This document shows, piece after piece, positions 23,703 through 30,950 of a stretch of 49,517 nt of DNA. The stretch is from DASZPL01 sp035550315 (lineage in GTDB: Bacteria; Actinomycetota; Actinomycetes; JAFAQI01). The position numbers and the translations under genes are program-made. The notes under the pieces were generated by a model. It was not told the origin of the DNA, did no database searches, and saw only the letters and a list, made by a program, of their open reading frames with translations. Position 1 is the first letter of the stretch. Every line of letters begins with the position of its first letter. The stretch lies in contig DASZPL010000078.1 of NCBI GenBank assembly GCA_035550315.1, forward strand, positions 1 through 49,517. The letters run 5' to 3'.

Positions 23703-25187
23703 CTAGGCCGCCGTGTAGGTATAGGCGTCGACCGGGAACGACTCGGCCTCGCGGAACGCGTTGATGGTCGACGTGGGTCGCAACATGGCGGCCTCGCCGT
23801 GCTGGTTGAAGTAGTAGCTGCGAGCGGTGTCGCACTGCCCGACGTAGAACACCGAGCTGCGCAGCTTGCGGGTGACGCGCGCCAGGAACTCGTCGTTGGC
23901 CTGCTGGGTGACCTCGAAGGTGTCCGCGCCGCGCCGCCGCAGCTCTCCGAACAGCCGCGCGATGTGGCGCATCTGCGACTCGATGGTGGTGAAGTACGAC
24001 AACCCGCTGTAGGAGTACGGCCCGTTGAGGACCAGCAGGTTGGGAAAGCCCGGCACCGCGACGCCCTCGAACGCCTGGAACCGGCCGTCGCGCCACCACT
24101 TGCCCAGGTTGCGGTCGTCGCGGCCGACGATCTCGAACGCCGGGAAGTTGACGTCCCAGATGTTGTAGCCGGTGGCGAGCAGCAGCGTGTCGATCGTGGT
24201 CTTGCGGCCGTCGGTCGTGACGATGCCGTCGGCCTCGAACCGCTCGATCGGCGTGGTCTCCAGGTGGACGTGCGGCTTGGTGAAGGCGCGGAAGTAGCTA
24301 TTGGAGAACGTCGGCCGCTTGCAGCCGAAGTCGTAGGTCGGCGTGAGCTTGGCGCGCAGCTCGGGATCGGCCACTTGCCGGTGCAGGTGCTTGATCGCGG
24401 ATCGCGCCGCCATCCGGTTCAGCAGCTTGGTCTGCTTGTAATGCAGCACGCCGGTGACCATCAGCCCCTCGAGCAAGGTGGTGCTGATCGCCCGGCCGAT
24501 CCGCTGCGTCAGCGGCCAGCGCGCGAACATCCGCCGCACCGCCGGAGGGATCGGGTAGTCGTGCTTCGGTACGACGTAGATCGGGGTGCGCTGGTAGACC
24601 GTCATCTCGCCGGCGACGCGCGCGACCTCAGGGATCAGCTGCACCGCGGTGGCGCCGGTGCCGATCACCGCGACCCGCTCGCCGGCGAGGTCGTGGCTGT
24701 CGTCCCACGCCGCGGTGTGCAGCACGGTCCCCGCGAACTGGTCGATGCCGGGGATCTCCGGCCGTTGCGGTTGCGAGAGGTAGCCGGTCGCGGCGAGCAG
24801 GTAGCGCGCGGTGACCGTGTCACCGTCGCCGAGCGTCACGACCCACCGGTGGCTGTCGTCATCCCACCGGGCGGCCTCGACCGCGATGTTGAACCGCATG
24901 TGCCGGCGCAGGGCGTACTTCTCGGCGACGTGGGCGGCGTACTTCTTCAGCTCCGGACCGGGCGCGAACAACCGGGTCCAGTGCGGGTTCGGCTCGAATG
25001 AGTAGGAGTAGGTGACGGACGGGATGTCGACCGCGAGGCCCGGGTAGCGGTTGACGTGCCACGTTCCACCGCAGTCGGACTCGCGCTCGACGATCAGCAG
25101 GTTGTCGATGCCGAGCCGCTTGAACTCGATCGCTGCGCCCATCCCGCCGAAGCCGGCGCCGACGATGACGACGTCGTGCTCGGTCAT
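23703..25187 (-). CDS. Baeyer-Villiger-type flavin monooxygenase
   Basis: 494 residues. The FAD-binding motif is VGAGFGG (9-15) and the NADPH motif is VIGTGATAVQLIPEVA (from 174). The Baeyer-Villiger fingerprint FxGxxxHxxxW(D) is complete in FAGTVLHTAAWDD (151-163). It should insert oxygen into a ketone, or oxidise sulfur or nitrogen, with NADPH and O2. Homologues are abundant in mycobacteria (EthA and relatives); the substrate is unknown. It is the last gene of a three-gene operon and overlaps the upstream PF10118-like gene by 4 nt. It converges with dipZ. Confidence 0.9.
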   Translation of the reverse strand: MTEHDVVIVGAGFGGMGAAIEFKRLGIDNLLIVERESDCGGTWHVNRYPGLAVDIPSVTYSYSFEPNPHWTRLFAPGPELKKYAAHVAEKYALRRHMRFNIAVEAARWDDDSHRWVVTLGDGDTVTARYLLAATGYLSQPQRPEIPGIDQFAGTVLHTAAWDDSHDLAGERVAVIGTGATAVQLIPEVARVAGEMTVYQRTPIYVVPKHDYPIPPAVRRMFARWPLTQRIGRAISTTLLEGLMVTGVLHYKQTKLLNRMAARSAIKHLHRQVADPELRAKLTPTYDFGCKRPTFSNSYFRAFTKPHVHLETTPIERFEADGIVTTDGRKTTIDTLLLATGYNIWDVNFPAFEIVGRDDRNLGKWWRDGRFQAFEGVAVPGFPNLLVLNGPYSYSGLSYFTTIESQMRHIARLFGELRRRGADTFEVTQQANDEFLARVTRKLRSSVFYVGQCDTARSYYFNQHGEAAMLRPTSTINAFREAESFPVDAYTYTAA

Positions 25188-26047
25188 CGCAGGTTGCCGG
25201 CCAGTCGACCCTCGGCGCCGAACAGCTCCTCGCTCCAGCGCGCCAGCAACTCGGTGTTGTCGTTGTCGTTGGGGTGGAAGCCGACCCGGTTGTAGGCCGC
25301 GATCCGCTGCCGCATCTTTTTGTCGAGGAACGGCGACGTGCGCAGCTTCGCGATGCTCGCGAGCGCGCGGCCGGGGTGGCGGTACGTCGTACGGTCCGCC
25401 AACAACGACAGGATCGCGTTGAGCGTCATCGAGAGCAGGAACCCGACGGTGATGCTGCGCATCACCCGGATCCGCATCTTCTCGGTGCCGCCGATCGCGC
25501 GGTAGACGTCGAACGCGACCGCCTTGTGTTCGGACTCCTCGTAGGCGTGCCAGAGCAGGACGGAGCGGACCTCGTTGTCGCCGAGCAACGCCAGCGCCCG
25601 CTCGTCGGTGAGCAGAGTTTCGGCGAGCGCGGCGGTGTAGTGCTCCAACGCAGCGGTGGCGGCCAAACAGACCCTGGGTGGCACCTTCCGGGTCGCGCGG
25701 TTCAAGTCGCGGCCAACGAGTCGGTCGAGCCGGCGGGTCGGGTAACCCATGTCTTGCAGCCGCTCGTTCAGCGCGCGGTGCTCACGGGCGTGCGTGACTT
25801 CCTGCCCGGTGAACCCGGCGACCGCCTCTTTGAGCTCGGGATCGGTGATCCGGTCGGCGTAGTGGCGCACCGACCGGATGAAGAAGTCCTCGCCCTCCGG
25901 AAACACCGCCGACAGCATCGCCACGACGTGGCTCATGATCGGGTCGCCGCCCGCGAAGTGGCGGTCGAGCGAGCCGGTCGGGTAGTCGAACTTGATCCGG
26001 CGCGTCCGGATGGCGCGCTTCGGCTTCTCGGCGTAGGCAACCGTCAT
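25184..26047 (-). CDS. PF10118-like 'predicted metal-dependent hydrolase'; ferritin-like di-metal protein
   Basis: 287 residues, a family usually annotated as metal-dependent hydrolase. The sequence is all helical. Its acidic and His residues fall in the order Glu53 (FPEGEDFF), Glu83-x-x-His86 (GQEVTHAREH), Glu135 (ALEHYTA), Glu171-x-x-His174 (YEESEHKA). That E / ExxH / E / ExxH order is the ligand pattern of ferritin-like di-iron carboxylate proteins, so an oxygenase or desaturase-like role is possible. It overlaps the TetR gene upstream and the monooxygenase downstream by 4 nt each, so all three are translated together. The reaction is unknown. Confidence 0.82.
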   Translation of the reverse strand: MTVAYAEKPKRAIRTRRIKFDYPTGSLDRHFAGGDPIMSHVVAMLSAVFPEGEDFFIRSVRHYADRITDPELKEAVAGFTGQEVTHAREHRALNERLQDMGYPTRRLDRLVGRDLNRATRKVPPRVCLAATAALEHYTAALAETLLTDERALALLGDNEVRSVLLWHAYEESEHKAVAFDVYRAIGGTEKMRIRVMRSITVGFLLSMTLNAILSLLADRTTYRHPGRALASIAKLRTSPFLDKKMRQRIAAYNRVGFHPNDNDNTELLARWSEELFGAEGRLAGNLR

Positions 26048-26757
26048 GATCGACTCCCTGGGATTGCGAGGCTGTGGTCTTGGCGGGGTAGGTCGGCGAA
26101 CGTCTCGAGCGACGGGAGCAGCTCACCGAGCTGCCCGCTGAACGAGACCAGTAGCTGCAGGAACGCCCGCACCTGCGGGCCGTGGTCGTCGGCCGGGTCG
26201 CAGGCCATGGCCGACAGCTTCAGCCCGGCGAACGCGGCGTGGATGGTGCGCAGCGCCTCCTCCGCGAACGGCAGCCGGGCCAGCTCCGGGAAGAACTCGA
26301 GGAACACCTCGGCGGTGTGCGTCTCGAGCTGGTGCCCGACCGAGCCGAGGGCCTGCCGCAACTCGGGGTGGCTGCGCGCGGCGACCGTGAGCTCGATCAG
26401 CGCCAGGCCGCTGGGGTCGTCGTAGAACGACCACAGCACCTCGAGCGCCTGCGCCGGCGTCCGCCGCTCCGGCGCCATCGAGCGAAACCGCTCGCGGAAC
26501 TCGGTGGCCCGCTGCTGGAGCAGCCGCTGCGCGGCCGCCTGCACCAGCGCGGCCTTCGTCGGGAAGTGATGCGCCAGCGCGCCGCGCGAGACGTGCGCCT
26601 TGCGGACGACGTCGTTGGTGGACATCCGGCCGTAGCCGCTGGTCGCGAGGCACTCGATGGTCGCGTCGAGCAGCCGGGCGCGCATCTGCTCGGCGCGCTC
26701 CGCCTGCGACCGCCGCGGCGCGCGCGCCGGCGGGTGGGTGGATCGGTGCCGAGCCAT
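26044..26757 (-). CDS. TetR-family regulator, first gene of the monooxygenase operon
   Basis: 237 residues from the ATG at 26757. The HTH is MSTNDVVRKAHVSRGALAHHFPTKAALVQAA (about residues 45-75). The frame is open to 26871, but the extra 38 codons run through the operator and look unlike a TetR N-terminus. It is the promoter-proximal gene and ends in a 4-nt overlap with the PF10118-like gene. With the 30-bp palindrome just upstream, this indicates autoregulation of the whole operon. The inducer is probably a substrate or product of the downstream oxygenase. Confidence 0.9.
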   Translation of the reverse strand: MARHRSTHPPARAPRRSQAERAEQMRARLLDATIECLATSGYGRMSTNDVVRKAHVSRGALAHHFPTKAALVQAAAQRLLQQRATEFRERFRSMAPERRTPAQALEVLWSFYDDPSGLALIELTVAARSHPELRQALGSVGHQLETHTAEVFLEFFPELARLPFAEEALRTIHAAFAGLKLSAMACDPADDHGPQVRAFLQLLVSFSGQLGELLPSLETFADLPRQDHSLAIPGSRS

Positions 26758-26780
26758 GCCTCCGGACGGTACGCCGAAAA

Positions 26781-26810
26781 CAACAAACAGGCAAGCCTGC
26801 CTGTTTGTTG
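26781..26810. promoter_or_regulatory. 30-bp palindromic operator of the TetR operon
   Basis: CAACAAACAGGCA (26781-26793) and TGCCTGTTTGTTG (26798-26810) are perfect inverted arms around AGCC. The site starts 23 bp upstream of the TetR start codon. Its size and symmetry fit binding of one or two TetR dimers. Confidence 0.8.
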
Positions 26811-26815
26811 CCCAC

Positions 26816-26887
26816 GCAGATCTTCGCGCAGTTGCACAAATTGCGCCGGGACACGCCGTCGCGGCGTGCAACTACCCGAAGATCTGC
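26816..26887. repeat. Composite 72-bp inverted repeat at the end of the amidase gene
   Basis: Outer arms GCAGATCTTCG (26816-26826) and CGAAGATCTGC (26877-26887) are perfect. Inner arms GTTGCAC (26831-26837) and GTGCAAC (26866-26872) are also perfect and nested. The right outer arm is formed by the last codons of the amidase gene. It may be a terminator hairpin for the amidase, with no T-run, or a small mobile-element-like hairpin. Confidence 0.55.
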
Positions 26888-28272
26888 GGGGGGTGGGGCC
26901 AGGGGTGGGCGGCTTCGAGCTGGGCGGCGAGGCGGATCAGGACATCCTCGCGCCACGGGCCGCCGACGAGCTGGACGCCGATCGGCAGGCCTGCAGCCGA
27001 GACGTGCAGCGGCAGCGAGACCGCCGGCTGCCCGGTGACGTTGAACCAGGCCGTGAAGACCGCCATCTGGAAGACCGGCAGTGCCGTGCCGCCCGGATCG
27101 GCATGCACCTGCTCGAGCACGCCAATCTCCGGCGGCGGGATCGACATCGTCGGGGTGAGCAGTACGTCGAAGTCACGACCCCACCGCACCACCAGCTCGC
27201 GGGAGAACCGCTGCAGCTGATGCACCGAGTCGACGTACGTCAGGCTGTCGACCGCTCGCGCGGCGGCAAGGCCGGCCTGGATGTGTGGCTCGGTCCGCTC
27301 CCAGTCGATGTCCGGGTAGTCGGCCAGGCCGGAGTTCACCACGTTGAGGAACGACGCCAGCGCGTCGTCGGGCACACCGAGCTCGACGGTGTCGACCTGA
27401 TGGCCGAGGTCGGACAACGCGTCGGCCGCTGACCGGGCCGCAGTGCGGCACTCGTCGTCGAGCGGCAGGCCAAGCGGCGCCTCGAGCAGTACGCCGACGC
27501 GCAGCGAGCCCGGCGCTTCGCCGACCTCGGCGCGGAACGGGCGTTGCGGCGCCGGCGCGTTGTACCAGCAGAGCGGGTCCGGCCCGCTGATCACGTCGAG
27601 GATCGCGGCCGCGTCCGCGACGGTCCGCACCTCGACACCGTCGACCGCGCCGCCCTCCCACGACATCACCAGCGACGGCACCCGGCCACGACTCGGCTTC
27701 AGGCCGACCAAGCCACAACACGACGCCGGGATGCGGATCGACCCGCCGCCGTCGCTGGCGTGCGCCGCCGTGAACATTCCCGCCGCCACGGCCGCGGCCG
27801 CGCCGCCGCTCGAGCCGCCGGGCGTGTGCTCAAGGTTCCACGGGTTGCGGGTCGGCCCGTAGCGCACGTTCTCGGTGATCGTGATCGGTCCGAACTCCGG
27901 AGTGTTGGTCCGGCCGGCGAGCACGAACCCGGCGCGTTGCAACGCCTCGACGACCAACGCGCTCTCCGCCGCCGGCCCTGCCGGCGCACCGTTCGACCCG
28001 TACGTCGCCGGCCAGCCGGCAGCCGGGACCAGGTCCTTGATCGGGATCGGTACGCCGAGGAACGGCGGCAGCTCGTCCGGCTCTGCGTTCGCCAGCCGGT
28101 CCGCCGCGAGCTGCGCCTCCTTGCGAGACCGCTCGTCATCGCGGATCACGACGGCGTTGACCCGGTCGTTGACGGCGTCAACCCGAGCCAAGCAGTGGTC
28201 GAGCAGCTCGAGCGGACTGATCTCTCGGGCGCGAATCGCGGCCGCCGCGCCCAGTGTGGTCGACAGGTCCAT
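26872..28272 (-). CDS. Amidase signature family hydrolase
   Basis: 466 residues from the ATG at 28272. The Ser-cisSer-Lys triad is visible: Lys79 in PIPIKDL, the cis Ser in GGSSGG (154 or 155), and the nucleophile Ser178 in DGGGSIRIPA. Members hydrolyse amides, nitrile-derived amides, carbamates or short peptides. This one is not a GatA: there are no gatC/gatB neighbours and the C-terminus differs. The frame stays open to 29217 in antisense overlap with the dehydrogenase gene; that extension is rejected. It follows the dehydrogenase gene by 11 bp on the same strand. Confidence 0.9.
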   Translation of the reverse strand: MDLSTTLGAAAAIRAREISPLELLDHCLARVDAVNDRVNAVVIRDDERSRKEAQLAADRLANAEPDELPPFLGVPIPIKDLVPAAGWPATYGSNGAPAGPAAESALVVEALQRAGFVLAGRTNTPEFGPITITENVRYGPTRNPWNLEHTPGGSSGGAAAAVAAGMFTAAHASDGGGSIRIPASCCGLVGLKPSRGRVPSLVMSWEGGAVDGVEVRTVADAAAILDVISGPDPLCWYNAPAPQRPFRAEVGEAPGSLRVGVLLEAPLGLPLDDECRTAARSAADALSDLGHQVDTVELGVPDDALASFLNVVNSGLADYPDIDWERTEPHIQAGLAAARAVDSLTYVDSVHQLQRFSRELVVRWGRDFDVLLTPTMSIPPPEIGVLEQVHADPGGTALPVFQMAVFTAWFNVTGQPAVSLPLHVSAAGLPIGVQLVGGPWREDVLIRLAAQLEAAHPWPHPPQIFG

Positions 28273-28280
28273 GACGGCGG

Positions 28281-28286
28281 ACGCTA
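28281..28286 (-). promoter_or_regulatory. Predicted -10 box of the amidase gene, built on a stop codon
   Basis: On the minus strand TAGCGT begins with the TAG stop of the upstream alcohol dehydrogenase and ends 8 nt before the amidase ATG. No Shine-Dalgarno sequence is present, so a separate leaderless transcript is likely. Confidence 0.42.
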
Positions 28287-29378
28287 TCGACCTGCCGGCG
28301 CGAAGACCACGAGGCTGCGGGCGCCGTCGCCGGCCGCCATCGCCGCGAACGCGTCCTCGACCTGGTCCAGCGCGATCCGTCGGGTGACAAGCGCGTCGAG
28401 GTCGAGCTGCCCGCGCAACGCGAGGTCCGCCAGCACCGGGATGTCGCGGACCGGGTCGGTGGCGCCGTACACGCTGCCCGCAATCGTCTTCGCGTCGGCC
28501 ATCAGCGACAGCACCGGCAAGCTGACCGATGCGTCGGCGCGGCCGGCGCCGACCAGTGTCACCTTGCCGCCGCGACGAGCGGCGGCATAGGCCGCGACGA
28601 TCGTCTCCGGCTTGCCGACGACCTCCAACGCCTGGTCGACTCCGATGCCGCCGGTCAGTTCGCGGACCGCCTCGCCGAGGTCGACGCCGCTGGTGTCGAC
28701 CGTGTCGGTGGCGCCGGAGCGGACCGCCGCGGCAAGCTGGCCGGCGACCCGGTCGGCGGCGATGATCCGGCTGGCGCCGGCCAGCCGCGCGCCTTGGAGC
28801 GTGGCCAGCCCGACGCCGCCGCACCCGAGGACCAACACCGTCTCGCCGGCCCGGATGGCCGCGGTGCGCACCGCCGCACCAACCCCGGTCGCGACTCCGC
28901 ACCCCAGCAGCGCCGCCAGGTCGAGGGGCAAGGCCGGGTCGACCGGTACGACGGCCGCCGCCGGCAGCACCGTCTGCTCGGCGAGGGTGCCGGCGCCGAG
29001 TGCCGGCCAGACACCGGAGCCGGCGGCTTCGGCGTACGGCGCGGCATACGCGTGCTCCAACCCCCGCGGGCACAGCTGCGACTGGCCGCGCAGGCAGTAG
29101 TAGCAACTGCGGCACGGCACGTTCCAGCTCAGTACCACCGGGTCGCCGGGTTGCACCGTCGTCACCGCCGCGCCGACCTCCTCGACCACCCCGGCGCCCT
29201 CGTGACCGAGGGTGCACGGCAACAGCGTCGGGATGCCGCCGTCGCGCAGCGACAAGTCGGTGTGACAGACGCCGCTGGCCGCCAGTCGCACCCGGGCGTC
29301 CCCCGCACCGACCGGTCGCAGCGCCAGGTCTTCGATCGCCGCGGGCTCGCCGACGGCCCGCAGCACGGCGGCCTTCAT
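28284..29378 (-). CDS. Zinc-dependent alcohol dehydrogenase (MDR superfamily)
   Basis: 364 residues. Catalytic zinc ligands are in SGVCHTDLSLRDGG and GHEGAG. The structural zinc loop, CRSCYYCLRGQSQLC, has four cysteines. The Rossmann motif is LGCGGVGLATLQGARLAGA. It resembles class III-like and NDMA-dependent actinobacterial alcohol dehydrogenases, so it should oxidise an alcohol or adduct to an aldehyde. A divergent aldehyde dehydrogenase 115 bp away suggests an alcohol to aldehyde to acid sequence. It is distinct from mscR at 19156, which has the longer specific loop. Confidence 0.9.
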   Translation of the reverse strand: MKAAVLRAVGEPAAIEDLALRPVGAGDARVRLAASGVCHTDLSLRDGGIPTLLPCTLGHEGAGVVEEVGAAVTTVQPGDPVVLSWNVPCRSCYYCLRGQSQLCPRGLEHAYAAPYAEAAGSGVWPALGAGTLAEQTVLPAAAVVPVDPALPLDLAALLGCGVATGVGAAVRTAAIRAGETVLVLGCGGVGLATLQGARLAGASRIIAADRVAGQLAAAVRSGATDTVDTSGVDLGEAVRELTGGIGVDQALEVVGKPETIVAAYAAARRGGKVTLVGAGRADASVSLPVLSLMADAKTIAGSVYGATDPVRDIPVLADLALRGQLDLDALVTRRIALDQVEDAFAAMAAGDGARSLVVFAPAGR

Positions 29379-29401
29379 CGCCGACCGCGCCCGCCCGACC
29401 C

Positions 29402-29415
29402 TGACATCGATGTCA
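29402..29415. promoter_or_regulatory. Perfect 14-bp palindrome between divergent dehydrogenase genes
   Basis: TGACATCGATGTCA is self-complementary. It lies 23 bp upstream of the alcohol dehydrogenase ATG and 78 bp upstream of the aldehyde dehydrogenase ATG. It is a candidate operator for either or both. No regulator gene is adjacent. Confidence 0.5.
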
Positions 29416-29493
29416 TAGAACGACCCTGTCGTCGCCGGTGCCGACCGTCAAGGGCGCTGGCCCCTGGCCGACCCGCGTGGTAAGCCTCCTGAG

Positions 29494-30897
29494 ATGTACG
29501 ACGTGCACAACCCCGCGCGGCCCGCCGAGGTGGTCGGGCAGGCGCCGGTCGCCGACGCCGGCGAGGTGGATGCCGCGGTCACGGAAGCGCGCCGCGCCGC
29601 CGCCGGCTGGGCGGCGCAGCCAGTGGCCGATCGGGTCGCCGTCGTCGTTGCCGCGATGACCGCCGCGGCGGCCAGGGCGGAGGCCGACGACCTCGCGACG
29701 CTTTACACCCGCGAGCACGGCAAGGTCCGTAGCGAGGCAGCGTTCGAGATCGCCTCGGCTCCGGCGATCGCCATGATGCTGGGCGACCAGGCCGCCGCGG
29801 CGTGCGCTGCCGAGCAGATCGAGCCGGCCGCGGCGTACCCACGGCTGCAGCGCGAGCCGTTCGGCGTAGCGGCGCTGATCCTGCCGTTCAACTGGCCGAT
29901 CGCCGTCGCGGCGATGAAGCTCACCTCGGCGCTGGTCGCGGGCAACACCGCCGTCGTGAAGGTGCCGCCGACCTGCCCGCTCGCGGTGCTGCAGTTCGGC
30001 GCGAACCTCGCCGCCGAGCTGCCGCCCGGCGTGGTCAAGCTGCTCTCCGGTCCCGGCGCCGAGCTCGGCCGCCAGCTGGTCGGCCATCCCGACGTCAACG
30101 TCATCTCGCTGACCGGCGGCGTCGCCACCGGCAAAGCGGTGATGGCCGCGGCCGCCCAACGACTGACGCCGGTGCTACTCGAGCTGGGCGGCAACGACGC
30201 CGCAATCATCGCCCCGGACTTGGCGGTGACCGACGCGCTTGCCGACCAGCTCGTGCAGGCGACCTACACGACGACCGGCCAGGTCTGCATGGCGGTGAAG
30301 CGGCTCTATGCCCCGCGCGAGCGAGTCGAGAAGCTGGCCGACGCCGTGCTCTCGCGCGCCGAGCGTGAAGTGGTCGGCGACGGGCTGGCACCGGAGGTCA
30401 CGCTCGGACCGATGCACACCGCGGCCGGGTTCGACCGCGTCCAGCGGCTGCTCGCCGATGCCGAGGCCGCCGGGGCGACGGTGCGCCGGGCCGGTCGGCT
30501 GCGCGCGGACGACCAGGGCAGCGGCGGTTACTTCGTGCTGCCGACCGTCGTCACCGATGCGCCGGCCGACAGCGACCTGATCCGCGAGGAGCAGTTCGGC
30601 CCGGCGCTGCCGATCATCGGCTACGACGACATCGACGATGCGGTGGCCGCGGCCAACGGCACGCCGTTCGGGCTGACGGCATCGGTCTGGACCGCCGACG
30701 ACGCGCTCGGCGAGCGGGTTGCCAGCGCACTCGTCGCCGGCACCGTGGCGATCAACTGTCACGGCATGGCGGCGCAGGATCCGCGGTTGCCGTTCGGCGG
30801 CGTCGGCAGCTCGGGTCTCGGCCGGGAGCTCGGAGTCGACGGCATCCGCGCGTTCACCCAGCCGCGGGCATTGGTACGCCGTCCGGCACCCGCCTGA
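29494..30897 (+). CDS. NAD(P)-dependent aldehyde dehydrogenase
   Basis: 467 residues. The catalytic Cys is Cys265 in TTGQVCMAVKR and the general base is Glu230 in LLELGGND. PFNWPIAVAAMKLTSALVAGNTAVVKVP forms the cofactor site and LPFGGVGSSGLGRELG the C-terminal signature. It oxidises an aldehyde to the acid. It is divergent from the alcohol dehydrogenase and sits upstream of the amidohydrolase-P450 operon on the same strand, so it could serve either. The preferred substrate cannot be read from sequence. The start lacks a convincing Shine-Dalgarno sequence. Confidence 0.9.
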   Translation: MYDVHNPARPAEVVGQAPVADAGEVDAAVTEARRAAAGWAAQPVADRVAVVVAAMTAAAARAEADDLATLYTREHGKVRSEAAFEIASAPAIAMMLGDQAAAACAAEQIEPAAAYPRLQREPFGVAALILPFNWPIAVAAMKLTSALVAGNTAVVKVPPTCPLAVLQFGANLAAELPPGVVKLLSGPGAELGRQLVGHPDVNVISLTGGVATGKAVMAAAAQRLTPVLLELGGNDAAIIAPDLAVTDALADQLVQATYTTTGQVCMAVKRLYAPRERVEKLADAVLSRAEREVVGDGLAPEVTLGPMHTAAGFDRVQRLLADAEAAGATVRRAGRLRADDQGSGGYFVLPTVVTDAPADSDLIREEQFGPALPIIGYDDIDDAVAAANGTPFGLTASVWTADDALGERVASALVAGTVAINCHGMAAQDPRLPFGGVGSSGLGRELGVDGIRAFTQPRALVRRPAPA

Positions 30898-30915
30898 CAC
30901 CCGTCCCGCGGTCCG

Positions 30916-30949
30916 TTGACCGGCCCTAACCCTGACGTTAGCGTCAGGG
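30916..30949 (+). promoter_or_regulatory. Predicted leaderless promoter overlapped by a 20-bp operator
   Basis: TTGACC (30916-30921) and TAGCGT (30939-30944) have a 17-bp spacer; transcription would start about at the ATG at 30951. CCCTGACG-TTAG-CGTCAGGG (30930-30949) is a perfect inverted repeat that covers the -10 box up to the start codon. A protein bound there would prevent initiation. No regulator gene is adjacent. Confidence 0.65.
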
Positions 30950-30950
30950 A

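Noticed and set aside
28273..29217. N-terminal extension of the amidase to 781 residues
   Set aside because: The extension is an Arg/Gly-rich shadow of the alcohol dehydrogenase gene. Amidase homology starts at the ATG at 28272.
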